Assembly: GCA_946699065.1 (NCBI GenBank)
Contig: CAMPDV010000945.1
Span: 78,622-142,621 of the forward strand
From: Loxodes magnus
Taxonomy: Eukaryota; Ciliophora; Karyorelictea; Loxodida; Loxodidae
Length of the DNA: 64,000 nucleotides
Direction of reading: 5' to 3'
Shown here: in pieces, positions 1-11,560 of the stretch
Layout of the letters: every line of letters starts with the position of its first letter
Numbering within the stretch: position 1 is the first letter of the stretch
Made by a program: the position numbers and the translations under genes
The notes under the pieces: model-generated
The model's database searches: none
What the model saw: the letters and a program-made list of their open reading frames with translations, nothing else
What the model was told of the DNA's origin: nothing

Positions 1-2365
1 GTATTTTGCTACTCTTTATTACTATTAATATTATAATTTTAAGGAGATTCCTTTTTTTCTTGGAGATCAAAGCTAATTTAATCTTTTATTAATCAGAAGC
101 AAATACGCTGAAAACATCTCTTGATTTCCTAATTCTATTTTAGCTCCAGCTCTTTTTACTTAGATTGGGTCTTTCTAATATATTTAATTGCAAAACTATC
201 AGATGGACTATAGAATAAGAATCCTCTATCAATTTAGTTATTTTAAATAGTAAGATTAATCTTTCATCTCTTCTTTATTTTCTAAATATTTACTAATCTT
301 TATATTTTCTGTGGATTAGTGTTTCTATGTAGTAATTTGAATAATATCCATTTTATTTGATTTTCAAATGCTTAAAATTAACTCAAATTAAAAAAGTTAT
401 TAAGCTAGATTACATCTAAAGCAAATTTTTAGAGTAATATTAAAGTTAAGAGATAATTAAAGTTATTTAGTTGTATTACTATATATTTGAATAAAAAAGA
501 ATCTTAAAATTAAAGGAAGATCTTAGTTCTATAGAAATAATAATCACCAATCTAGTTTTAATATTTTAAGTTTTATTTTTGTGTTTGTTATTCTAAATTT
601 ATAGTATTTCTTATTTTTATTTAAGTTCTTTCTTATGAGTCAACCACATAAATAATTAGGCTTAACTTGTATATTCTATTAATCAATCTTATATCCAAAA
701 TTAAGACACTATTTAAATACTTAAGGTAAAGTAATTTATAATAGTTAGTTATATTAGTGATTATATCTATCATTATTTTATTTAATTATTCTAACTGTGT
801 ATCAAGCATAGTGTTTCATATATTTTATTTTAAAATCTTAAGTATCTTTATAATATTTTAAGATACATTTCAGCTAATGTAGTTCATTCAATTATTTTAA
901 TGAAACTGTAGTTTAATAAGTAAAAATAAATAATATGCTAATAAAATAAATAGTAATAATAGTGATATAAGATATCTATTAATTAAGATTAACTTAAGAA
1001 AGGAATATTTAATTTATTAGTCAATTCTAAAATACTAAGCTTCTTTATATTAGTTATTTAGCCTTAGTTAAATTACATATATAAGCTTACTAATGCTATT
1101 ATTTTTAGCTTTAATTTTATTATTAATTTCCTTTATTTAATTATAATACTTTATTATTTTAGCTATAGACATTTCCTTATAATTAAATGCATTTAGTAGT
1201 TATGGATTAGTTAGTGCTTCTTTTATCTATTATTTATAAATTTTATATTTTAAAGATTGTAAAAAACAATAATTTAAATATAGCTAACTTAAATATTTAT
1301 ATTCTGGCATTTATCTTTTTACATTTCTTCAGCTTTTGCAACATCCAAAGGTAAGTTTTATAATCCTAATTTAAACTTAAAATATCTAAAATAATTTTGT
1401 GAAATAATTGCTAAAAATCCCTCAGTCACTTTCTATCAGTTCATGCTAACAAAATTTTACTAGAGAAAATTAAAATTGGCTTTCTAGATTGATTTCATTT
1501 TAGTTGTCTTTATTTATGTCTTATTTCCTATATTTTTTCTTACATTAAATATCTATCTTTAAATTCTATTTTTATCTTTCTATTTATAGAACTGGGGGCT
1601 GTAGCTCATTTTATGGTCTTAAGTTATCTTAATTTATTTATTTTTGCTAATTTTTCAATTATTTAATGCATTTTTTTTTATGATGATTCCTCTGGATCTC
1701 TAATTAAAATTCAAAATGATTATAACACTTTTTATTTATTTAAACATCTTAGATTTTGCTTCTACCGAATATTTTTAGTGGTTTATACTTATTCTACTCA
1801 ATTAATTCTTTTTCCCTTTCAAATTAAAATAGCTTCCAATAGTTTCAGTGAATCCTTAAAGTCTTAATATTTTAACTTTCTAATATCTATTAATTTCTTT
1901 TAGCTTTATGACTTAAACTTTCTTTTTCCGAATAGTTTCTCAGTTAGTTTAGATGCAAATAAGATTTTAATTAGAATTTCTAAGATATTAAAACTTTGAT
2001 TACTCCCAATTAATGATTTTTAATTAAAGTGAAATAGGAAGTTTTGTTTAATTTAATTAAGATATATATTAAATTAAAGATATATTAATATTCTAATAAT
2101 AGAAATACTTTTAGTTTAATAGTCTACTAATTATTATCTTCCTTATTATTTAATAATATTAACTCTCTTTATCTTAACTTAAGTCTCATTATTATTATTT
2201 TAATAAACCCTTTATTTTTAAATAAGATTATAATATTATTTTGATTTAATAATTTATAGATAAAAGATTAAAATTTAAATAATATTTAGGAAACAATCAA
2301 GCAAATTAATAGTCTTATTTAAATAAATTAAATTATTGCAAAAATTATTAGATAAATCACTAACT
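1..2365. repeat. Long inverted-repeat arm, copy A (outer part only)
   Basis: This stretch matches, in reverse orientation, 49375 to about 53035, and its first 480 bases match 63530-64000 in direct orientation. The match was followed by eye through many landmarks (for example 1290-1560 against 50200-50530, and 1930-2280 against 49480-49850) and ends near 2365. It lacks both insertions found in the 49-54 kb copy, so it shows the empty state. In this orientation the outer end is at 2365 and the arm runs leftward out of the window, so most of its element lies outside. On the minus strand it carries the same start context (ATGGATATTATT) and the same frame as the other arms. Coordinates are approximate because divergence is roughly 10-20%. 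Confidence 0.85.
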
Positions 2366-2975
2366 AATTTATATTCATAAAAAAACATTAAATGCTAAAG
2401 GGCTTTATTACTTTAATTAATAACTTTAGTTATAGATAGTAAATAGTAGTATTATAGGTATGTTTAGAGTAATCATTTTAATAATTATAAATTTAACTAA
2501 AGCTACTACTTATTTAAATATAATAGCTATTAACATTAATTATCATAATAGATCATATTACATTAGATTAAGCTACTTATTTTATTTACTTTTAATCTAG
2601 TTTAACAAATCTTTTACCTAGTTTAATTTTTAAGCTGTTCTATTGTAAATAAAAGGTTAAGTGGCTCTTTAATTTACTGTCTCTTTAATTCGATCTTTAA
2701 AGAACATTTATAAATAATTAAAAGGTTTGATAATAACTCTATCTTAAGCTTTTGAAAGATTATATTTATTAGTTTCATTAGTTATAAAATCCAGGATAAA
2801 TTAACTTTTAATATTATTAGGAATTAAGCTATATTTAGTTAACCATTTTTTAAATAGTAACTTAAGTTCCTTTGCTTATATTAGCTTAGTTTACTTCAAT
2901 TATTAATTTCTATCTTTTGCCAAATATCTTATGTTGATTCTTATAAAATACTTAAGTTATTAATTTAAAGTTGTA
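2366..2975. other. AT-rich stretch without a recognisable gene
   Basis: This is the flank between the outer end of arm copy A and the kinase remnant. I see no motif-supported frame, no RNA gene and no clear repeat. Confidence 0.5.
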
Positions 2976-4026
2976 ATGATGATAGATGAATATCATATGA
3001 TTTTAACTTCAGAAAGTGCTGAAGTTAATCAAGGATCTTTTAGTATTTTCTTGACATTTGGTCGTTTGCTAGAGTTTAATACAAGCATTCTATTTATAAT
3101 AGCCTTTGAAATTTCGATCAAGTATTCTCCTAATGTAAAATCACTTTTGATAATCTAACTGTAAAGCTCTTTGCCGTTTTTCCTCTGAAAGAGATAAAAT
3201 CCATTAAAGCTGACAAAAATAAGTACTCTAATCGCTCAAATATATTCTTGTAAGCCGCTATGCTCTTTATCTCCAATTACTTAAGGTGACATATAACTAA
3301 AAGGGCATCAAAACATTTCTACCTTCTAACCAGGTGGAATTTTTGTTGAAAAGCCAAAGTTAATAAGTTTGACGCCTAACTAATAATCCGATTTATTGTT
3401 CTAAAGCAGAAAATTTCCTAGTTTAATATCTCTATGCGCAATGTTTAAATCATAGCAATAATCCAGAGCTTATAGCAGCTACTTAATTATCATTTTTGCG
3501 ATTTCTTCTGGAATCTGCGTTTAGTTTGTTTTTGAGAAATGTATACAATTCAGGTCCATCCATATATTTAGTTACCAGATTATTTGCTTATTTTAACTAA
3601 CTACCTCTTATAGCTTCGCTATGTTAGGATACCTTAGCTTTTGTAGTACTAAAATTTCTCATTTACTGATTTCATTCTATGTGTATCCATAAGCTTAAAC
3701 TTTTCATATACTTTTATAGCCACTTTTTGTTCACTGTACTTGTTTTTTCCATAAATCAGAGACGCATAAGCACCACGTCCAATTAATTTCCCTAGGCAGT
3801 AGTTATTTAGTGAGATTTTTCTCCCTGTAAAATTGCTGAAGGATTTAGAATCAGCTTATATAACTCATTTATCAGCTGGTTTTTCTTTCTCTACTTCATT
3901 GTTCTGAGCAAAATTTAACTGCCTCATATTGTATATTCCTGGATTATTTTTTCTTTTATTATCTTCTTCTAATTTTGAACAAAATACTTTGCTTAGATTT
4001 AATTTGTTGTATTTGATAGGAGACAT
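2976..4026 (-). pseudogene. Protein kinase, decayed or frame-broken
   Basis: Read on the minus strand from ATG at 4026, with a hydrophilic N-terminal region of about 75 residues and then a Ser/Thr-type kinase domain. Visible motifs in order are the glycine loop GRGAYASLIYG, VAIK with the ATP-anchoring lysine, YPNIAKL after helix C, the catalytic loop HRDIKLGN, NFG where DFG is normal, and SPQ in place of APE. The metal-binding aspartate of DFG is replaced by asparagine (AAC), so catalysis should be lost even if it is expressed. Three single-base frame changes are needed, two before and one after the YMDGPELYTF segment. TGA lies at the Trp of subdomain IX (YI-TGA-AI) and at the Trp of the C-lobe (DP-TGA-LTS). 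G-to-A changes are also seen at GGA to AGA. The kinase class is not clear. Confidence 0.85.
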
Positions 4027-5420
4027 TTTTGTTATTTATGGAATAAGAGAAGACCTGAAACTGGTATCAGAAGTAAAAGATGGAAATTAACGATGTAGAT
4101 TTCACTCTGAACCTAAGCGGCTGATGTTATTTTCTGCTTTCCTATGTAATTAGCTCTGAAAGCCTAGTTTATTGAATGTAATTTAAGGCAGCTGCTTGAT
4201 TTCCTCACTATTATTCTCTTCTTTGGCAGTCTATATTGGAGTAGCTCTTATTTCCTCTTAGCTTTCCTTTATACTCTCTAATATATTCTCAAAGTAATTA
4301 TATTCTACTTAACTTCTTTATACTTCTTCAGAATTCGTTAGAGACTTGTTTCCTTTTCATTATTTTTGGAATTTGATACTTCTGCTTCTTTGGTGATTTC
4401 ATTATATCTAAAAAAAGATGTTCAATTAAGTACTTAGCTAGGTTGCCTTGATAATTACAAAGGTATTTTTTAACTATGTACCAGATAAAGGGCGTTACTA
4501 AGCTTTTTGCCTCTGTTTGAAAATCTATTTGCTAGGTATAATTTACTATGGTTAAACGAGACAATCTTGTTGATATCTCAAAGATAATATTCTTTCCTCT
4601 TCACAGTGCTAGAATTAGACTTTTAAATAGCTACTAGAAATTAAGGAATTAAGTATACCTCTTCATTGAATTTTAAATTTTTCCCTACAGTTTATTTAAG
4701 AGCAGTCTTATTAGAAGGCAAGCTACTTCTAACTCCTATTCCGTTTCCATTATTTACAATAAATAATCTTTATGGTAGTAAGTTGTTGAACTGTCATAGC
4801 AGAGAGTTGTTTTATGTCTTATTTTTTTGAATGTGATAAGTAAATGATTCTAGAAATTAGAGTTGAATGTAGCTAATTATTTACTATTTTATCTCTAGTT
4901 GAATATTTAATTACCTAAATAGAAGAATTAAGCGATAGATGTAGATTTTATTTTCTAATTATTATAATTGCTCTTCAATTCCATTTTTTTAATAGATTTG
5001 TTTTTTATATTTAATATTGCATGAAAAATTAAGACTGTTGCATTAAGTGTATTTGTATTTTCTTTCTTTATTCTTGTATTGCTACTAGATACTAGATATA
5101 AAGGCTATCCTTCAAATTTATATCCTTCTTATTGCTAATTTTGCACTGTATTTGAATTCGTTTGCAAGCATTTAGTTTAAGAACTTGAATTTTCTATTTG
5201 AATATTCTACAGTTAATATTCAAATAAGTAATGCTTAATTAATAAGGCTATATAAATATAAGCTATATACATTGATCTCACTTTAACTTTATTTTCTATA
5301 TAAGATTTTATATTTAAGCTAAAACTATTTAGCTTCATTCTTTTACCCCTTTCCTGTCTTAAGCTTTTAACTGTACCTTATCACTAGAATTAATAATAAA
5401 AATAGAAAAAGAAAATAAGT
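4027..5420. other. No recognisable gene
   Basis: About 1.4 kb upstream of the kinase remnant. The composition is mixed, with some GC-richer patches near 4080-4200. I found no frame with a known motif on either strand, no tRNA and no tandem repeat. Confidence 0.4.
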
Positions 5421-6560
5421 GAATCTTAAGTCTAGAATATGGCTAAGTTTCATGCTTCTTTTAAAATCTACAGAGAAGCAATTTATCACCAAGAGTATGC
5501 TTAATTTAGGCTATTTGAATTCTCAGCATTTCTTCCTTGTCTTCCTACTTCGGATTCGAATTGTAGAAAGTATATCTGAACTTCAAATGATTCACTATTG
5601 ATTGATTAGACGAATTCATAAAAAACTAATATGAATTCTTTAGATATTCCTGACATCCTTTTCGCCAAAATAAATCTTTCTAGCTTTTATTTTATCTGAA
5701 CTGTTATATATTTTTCCTTGGTGATTAAGTTATTCTGGGACTCTTTATCAATTCATTGTAGTGATTGCCATTGTTTTTTCGAGTTCAATTTTCATCCTTT
5801 ACGTAAACTCTAAAAGTGCTTCTAGTTGAAAGATGCAAATTTTGGGGCTTGAACAAAGGGTTTTGCATGTCTTTTAGTAATTGTTGCTGTATATGGCATA
5901 GTCTACATATTCCCTTTTAACTAATAAATTTACTTATTTTGCTAAATTCTATTTCTATTTCTAATTTCAAAGAAATCTCTAATGCCAATCTCTTAAGCTA
6001 GCATATTAAGCATATCCACAGTCTTCAGAGTCCTAGATCTGTATTCAATTTTATCTACAGTCAGTCTCTTGATTCTAGAGACTGTGAATATTTATCGACT
6101 TTTAGGTTGATTCAACTACGAGTAAGTTATAAAAACTTCATTTGGTTATTTGCGTTAAAATTCCTAGTTTCAGTTTAAATACGATGGCTAAGAATTAACT
6201 AGTCTTTCTCGACATTTTTTTCTTAATTAAATGTTCATATAATTTGCTGTTTCCTAGCTATTCTTAAGGATTTTTTAGTAAACCCGAATCCTTTAGTGTT
6301 ATTAAGACAAACACTAAGGAAAAGTTCTAAAGTTCAGGTTCTATTAGTTAGAACGTTTCTAGATGAATGGTAAGAAATGTTTATAGGTTATTGATTTCTA
6401 ATTGCTTATGTTCTAATACATTTCTGTTCATTAAGGACTTTACTATTTTAATCTCATTCGTTTTTATAAATTTAAAAACGATTGAAATGGTAGATAGTAA
6501 TCTTTCTAGTGAATATAAAACACTCAGATTGGAAAATAAATTAAATGCCTGAGCAGGAAA
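5421..6560 (+). CDS. Doubtful coding region, possible membrane protein
   Basis: Two overlapping plus-strand frames stay open for several hundred bases when TAA/TAG are Gln and TGA is Trp. One begins near 5439 with MAKFHASFKIYREAIYHQEY and runs into hydrophobic segments (around 5700-5900). Another, in a different register, is most protein-like at 6367-6552, ending with a charged segment. Fewer in-frame TAA/TAG than the surroundings suggests real coding, but no family is recognised. Long open frames are expected by chance under this code, so this is a weak call. It could be one gene with a frame break, two genes, or spurious. Confidence 0.25.
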
Positions 6561-6689
6561 ATTGCATATATTAAATCCTCTTTATTACATTTATTGGTCC
6601 TTCTATATCAAATATTAATTGTAAATACTGTAATTAAACATTATAATAGCATTGGTAGTTCAATTCCTAGAGAGTAATAATTTGAGAGT

Positions 6690-7010
6690 CAGTTTAATGG
6701 ATGTATGCCGCCATTAAATGTTAGCCAATAATCTTGAGCAGAAATATGTCTGCAATGACGGATTGGACGCTAGGGTTCATGCTAGCGCAATCCTATATAG
6801 TCTAACTCAGCTACCTGCAGGATAGATTTGACTCCACAAGATAATCGTAGCTTTACCAGTGTACTTATCCACAAGGCATATGAAATATATAGGCTATGAT
6901 AGGTGTTCTATGGGGTACGGTCGAGTAACATCTTTCCCATACCAGACTAATACAGGGATAAGTGTAGTTACACAAAAGATATATTAGTAGTATTATCCAA
7001 AAATGGTTGG
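6690..7010. ncRNA. GC-richer, hairpin-rich block; candidate structured RNA
   Basis: This is an island of near-normal base composition in AT-rich DNA. It contains a series of short perfect stems: GCAGA/TCTGC at 6738-6753, GGATTG/CAATCC enclosing GCTAG/CTAGC at 6760-6793, TATGGG/CCCATA at 6909-6941, and GTGTA/TACAC at 6962-6973. The strand is unknown. I compared it from memory with U1, U2, U4, U5, SRP, RNase P and telomerase RNA landmarks and matched none. It ends close to the 3' side of the doubtful coding region and could be part of a mobile element. Confidence 0.4.
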
Positions 7011-7439
7011 TTTCCCCAAATTTGTATTGGAAATTTTCAGTTTAACTCATAAGGAAAATCTTTCAATACATTTATTGATGCTTCTATATGAATTATAAAT
7101 TACACACACATTTTCTTTATTATTTTATTTTTCCATATTACTTTTGGTATATTAAAAATCTAAGTATTCGTCAAAATTTAAAAAAAAATGTTTGATAAAG
7201 CATATTATAAAAAATCATGGAGTAATGTAGCAAAATTATGATAATTGTTTGATATTTATTGCTAATGTTTAAAAATTCAGAAATAAGGACTATAAAGATT
7301 TATAGTTCCGATTTAAAAATGGGAATTTTAATGAATCTAAACTTTTCGAATTTATAAAATTTCTTGGTTATTTTTAATGACTTTTAAATTTCATTTGTGA
7401 ATACAATAAAAGAAGACAGGGAAATTAAATGATAGATTT

Positions 7440-8083
7440 TGTTGCTATTTTTCCATTAAGTTAATAATAATAAACTATCATTAGATTTAAATGAAATTTA
7501 AAGAAATTTTTTGTTTCCATTATCTTCTCATAACCAAATTAAATTTCTGAACCAAATCTAGAAATGCAGACACCAAAAGAAAGAATTAATTCTGTTATAA
7601 GTTAAATTCACAAGGCAGAATTGAAAAGTTTTAGTACTTCATTATTCGTGCATTCCATAAAATCGCCAGAATATCTTAAATTTAACCCATAGCTTGTCCA
7701 TCCAAGGATAAATCCACTATCAAACAAAAAGATGACTAGTAAAAAGGTTCATAAAGACAATCGTTTATTGAACCATAGACATAGTAAATTAATCTATTGT
7801 AGAGCGTTGAGTATGAAAAATACGATAAACCAAGACCTTATTTTATTTGTCACATCTTCGTAATTTTCATAATCATTCCAATAATCAAAAGTTACAGTAA
7901 AGCACTTATAGTTATAAGAAAGAACTACGATACTTAGTATCTTGAAACAACATTCACAAGTATCAGTACAACTGAGAATATGATTTTAAGTACTTATAAT
8001 CAACTTATTGAAGGACGTTTATTAGTCTACTACTATTGGCTTTAAGCTTCTTCGTCAACAGAAGTCAATGGCTGAGAAGACAT
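7440..8083 (-). CDS. Probable multi-pass membrane protein, family unknown
   Basis: A minus-strand gene apparently starting at ATG 8083 (MSSQPLTSVDEEAQ...), with a polar Gln-rich N-terminus and then hydrophobic segments. The clearest part reads through VTFDYWNDYENYEDV, IRSWFIVFFILNAL, FLLVIFLFDSGFILGW and LITELILSFGVCI, which gives at least three likely membrane spans with Trp- and Cys-bearing loops. Five TGG Trp codons and two TGA codons fall in this frame. The start and the main part are in different registers, so a short intron or a frame break lies between about 7900 and 8030. The composition resembles a normal, macronucleus-destined gene more than the flanking elements do. No named family is recognised. 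Confidence 0.5.
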
Positions 8084-8089
8084 TTTGAT

Positions 8090-9580
8090 TATATTTATAA
8101 GAAATATAAAGATGTGAAGTTTATAATTAGTTATTTGAATATAAAATTGGTTAAGGAAATTTAGGAAATTAGTATTCTTTTTTATTTAAAAATATAAAAT
8201 GGATATCTGACTAATGCTTTATTAAAGCTATTAAACTAAATTTTTTGTACTTGAGATATTTTTATTTTTACAGTTCATTTTATATAATTTTGTTCTAGTA
8301 AATTTTGAATTTTGCCTTTAAATAGACCAATAATTTATGAGGAAACTATAGATAATTTTATTTATCAAAGCGTAAATAAAATGATGAAAGTCATCCTTGA
8401 GAATTTATTTATACTTAATGTCTAGCAATCATATTGAGTAATATTATTGAAAAATTTATATTTCTCATTATTATTTTGGTTGCTAGCATATGTTTCTAAA
8501 GGATTAATAACTTTGTTATGAGATAAAGATCTAGCAACCATATTAGAGCTATAAAATAGTTATTAGGCTTAGTTAACAACTAAATATTAATAAAGACTCC
8601 TTAGACTCCTATATCTGCAAATACACTAATCGATCGTTATCTTAAATAGCAACCAATCATCCAATTCTTCCATTTCAATCCCATATTAAAAAAAATCAAA
8701 ATTCCCTTAAACCACATACTATTATTTCTATCTTAACTAGATAACACTAAGAGAATTTTAAATATTACAATGCAGAGAGTTAATTAAAAATAAAGTAACT
8801 AAATCATAATTTAATATTAGAAAGTAAATCATAAGACTTTACTGCTATTACAATACTTAACTCTACTTTCTTATTAACTTTTCATTCTTTTAGCCATTCA
8901 ATCATATCTGAGAACATTAAGTAAGTATGATAATGAAAGTACCTTAACTATTAAAGGGTCATCAAGAAAGGGCTTTTTTACATTATCTCTTATTTGAAAC
9001 TTAAATAGACCAATTAACTCAAATAAATAGTCAAAAACTAAATTTTAGGGATAGAAATAATAGATTGATGAAAAGATATATTCTTAATTATTAATTATCT
9101 TCTTAAGCAGAGTGAATGCATAGGATAATGCAAGATTAATTCTAAGTTTAAGTATTAAAAAAGATACACAATTAAAAACACTGGAAATGATAAATATGAA
9201 TACTATAATGCAGAATTATAAATACTTTATAGACTTTTTTTATTATATAGTAAGATATTTTTCTGGTAGGAGTGAGGATGAGACTGAATAACTAAAAAAT
9301 CACAAAATTAAATTGATCTCTATTTTTATTATAATAATAATATCATTAATTAATAGAATGTCAAGCAACATTATAAGATCAATAAAGATATAAATGATAA
9401 ATATTAAAATATTTAGATAGCTCTACAATTTTGAAATAGTCTCTCGATTACCAACGTGCCGCCAAAATTTAGTTGAGGACTATTTGGATAAGCACTCATG
9501 GACGTGTAAAAGCTAATATTATGAAGTAATAAAAAGATCAAACTACAATAATTAAATTTTTTAAATATTCCCATAATTTG
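8090..9580. other. AT-rich stretch without a recognisable gene
   Basis: This lies between the membrane-protein gene and the rearranged LINE copy. I see a short near-repeat around 8425-8530 (TCTAGCAACCATATT-like sequence in both orientations) but no motif-supported frame. Confidence 0.4.
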
Positions 9581-10890
9581 TGTATGTAGGAAAAAGAAGT
9601 AAGGAGTTGCTGGATAAAAAAAATGGCATGGAGGAGCTTAACAACAGCCAGGAAAACTCTTGGATTCCTGAAATAATCACTCCCAATTCAAAAGCGGGCT
9701 TTTGATAGATAGTACATAAAATATCCATTCATAAAGAATAGAAGTTGTTAATTTAAATATATATCTAAAGCAAAATAAAAAAATTATTTTTTAAAATAGG
9801 AGATGTGCAAAAAGATGAAGTAATTAAGTAATTTCTCTAATATTTAAGACGAAAATACGAATAGTGCATTAAAATAATTAAACTGCTTCCTTGTAGAATT
9901 ATCAATATCTTTTCAATAATAATAATCAATCGAGAATTCGCCTAAATAAAAGAATGACAATAAAAGATGTAATCTAAACTCGCTGAAAAAAGAAAGTTTT
10001 AATAGTTTTAAGATATCATTAAGAATTATCAATTACATTGGAAATTCGATATAGGCACTTGTTTGAGTTAAGTAGAGTTGAATCTATAGCATTTTGGAGC
10101 AATAAAGCAGACAGATATACAAATTGTAAAATAAAAAACGTGAGTGAATGGAAATATATCTAAATAATTAGAGCTATGTAATGAAGAGAATTAAAAAAAT
10201 CTCAAGGGAATTAATTTTAGAAGGATGGATTACTAAAATCAGTCATCCAACTATTTTAAATATGAAGCATGCCAAATATCTGGACTCAAACAAAATAAAG
10301 CAGAAGGAATGAAGCTATAATAGACATAGTCAAAAAGGCCGAAAAATTTTAAATGCAAACTTTTCAATAAGTAAATAGAAAAGATGCTTCCTCTAAAAAT
10401 AGTGAGAATTTGGAAAATATAGAAGAAGGAAATAATGTGAAAGTAATGAGAAAATAGCATAATAATAAAAGGTAAATTTAAGCAATAAAAAGTAAGAATA
10501 AGTTCAATTTATATTGAACTTATTCACAGACAAATATTATCTTTTGGGAGCGCGAAAAGTCATTTAAATGAAAAGATATGAAAACATGGACTTTCTTAAG
10601 AAGATGCAAAACATGAAGTAAAACATAGTAGTAAAATAAGGTAGAAAAAGCAAGAATATAATGAAGAATAGAAATTTTTTAATAGAATAAAGATCGTTAC
10701 CAAGAATAGACACAAATAAAGTATAATGGCAAAAAAGAGAAAAATAGTTATGCAATTAAAAAACATGACACAATAGAAACCACAAACGCTAGAAGATTTT
10801 GGATTTTGTAACTCAAAATAAACTAGATCAAAAAAGAAGAAATCTAAAATAAAGAAATAATAAATTAGACATAAGCAAGCATGATATTTT
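9580..10890 (+). pseudogene. LINE ORF1-like region, degenerate
   Basis: Plus-strand frames read as Lys/Gln/Asn-rich protein directly upstream of a recognisable LINE endonuclease fragment (10890-11560), the position of ORF1 in the nearly complete LINE at 25-30 kb. Segments such as MEELNNSQENSWIPEIITPN (about 9632-9690) and a basic run from ATG 10569 are plausible coding, the latter resembling the basic tail of ORF1 in the intact copy. No zinc knuckle was found here. Identity as ORF1 rests on position and composition rather than on a conserved motif. Confidence 0.4.
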
Positions 10891-11560
10891 TAAATCAACT
10901 AAAATTAGGAACAGCAAACGTAAGAGGAATCAAGTCAAACAAAATAGAACTAAGTAAATTCTTGCAAGACAAAGAAATAGATTAAATAGCGATTTTAGAA
11001 ATTTTTTGTGAATAAATATCGAAATACCAAAGATCTTTGGTTATCAGGCAATAAAAAACAGGATAGATATACACAGTAAGGGAGTAACCTTCTATAAAAA
11101 GAGCAAATTATAAACAGAATAAAAGAATGAGATGCAGTTGGACTTAATCAAGCTGAAATCATTTAGAGAGGAAGAATAATTTGCTTGTGAGAGGATAATA
11201 GGATAGCAATAATAAATGCATACACGCCCACAAAACAGAGCTGGAATAGTTAAATCCTTTTTATGTGGAATTAAGACAATTTATACGCATGACAATTAAT
11301 CAAGGATTATAGACATTAATTCAAGTTGATTTTAATGCGCATATTCTGTAATTCTTACCTTATGAATTAAATCTAGCAGGATAGCAATTATCGGATTTAA
11401 TGAGAGAATTTAAACTCAAATGCAAAGATCCAATCCAAGATCCAACTTTCCTCGATACATAAAGAAAAATAAAATTAAAAATCTCTACTTTCTAACTGAT
11501 CAATTTGTTACTTTGTAAATAATTAGTACTAAATTTTACCAAAGAAGGGTTTATTTGCTT
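10890..11560 (+). pseudogene. LINE APE-type endonuclease fragment
   Basis: This aligns by eye with the N-terminal endonuclease of the LINE ORF2 at 25-30 kb. It starts with LGTANVRGIKSNKIELSKFL and continues through the IDQIAILEI segment, then IPKIFGYQAI, DIHSKGV, ELRQFIRMTINQGLQ, VDFNAHI (catalytic D and N of the GDFNAH motif, with G lost), and CKDPIQDPTFLDT. At least three frame changes and a small deletion are present, so it cannot encode an active enzyme. It stops abruptly near 11540-11560, where the following segment of the same ORF appears in inverted orientation. Confidence 0.85.

Noticed and set aside
10251-10755. Minus-strand standard-code open frames, Phe/Leu/Tyr-rich
   Set aside because: They mirror A-rich plus-strand coding of the LINE ORF1-like region; their composition is the reverse complement of Lys/Asn/Gln codons.
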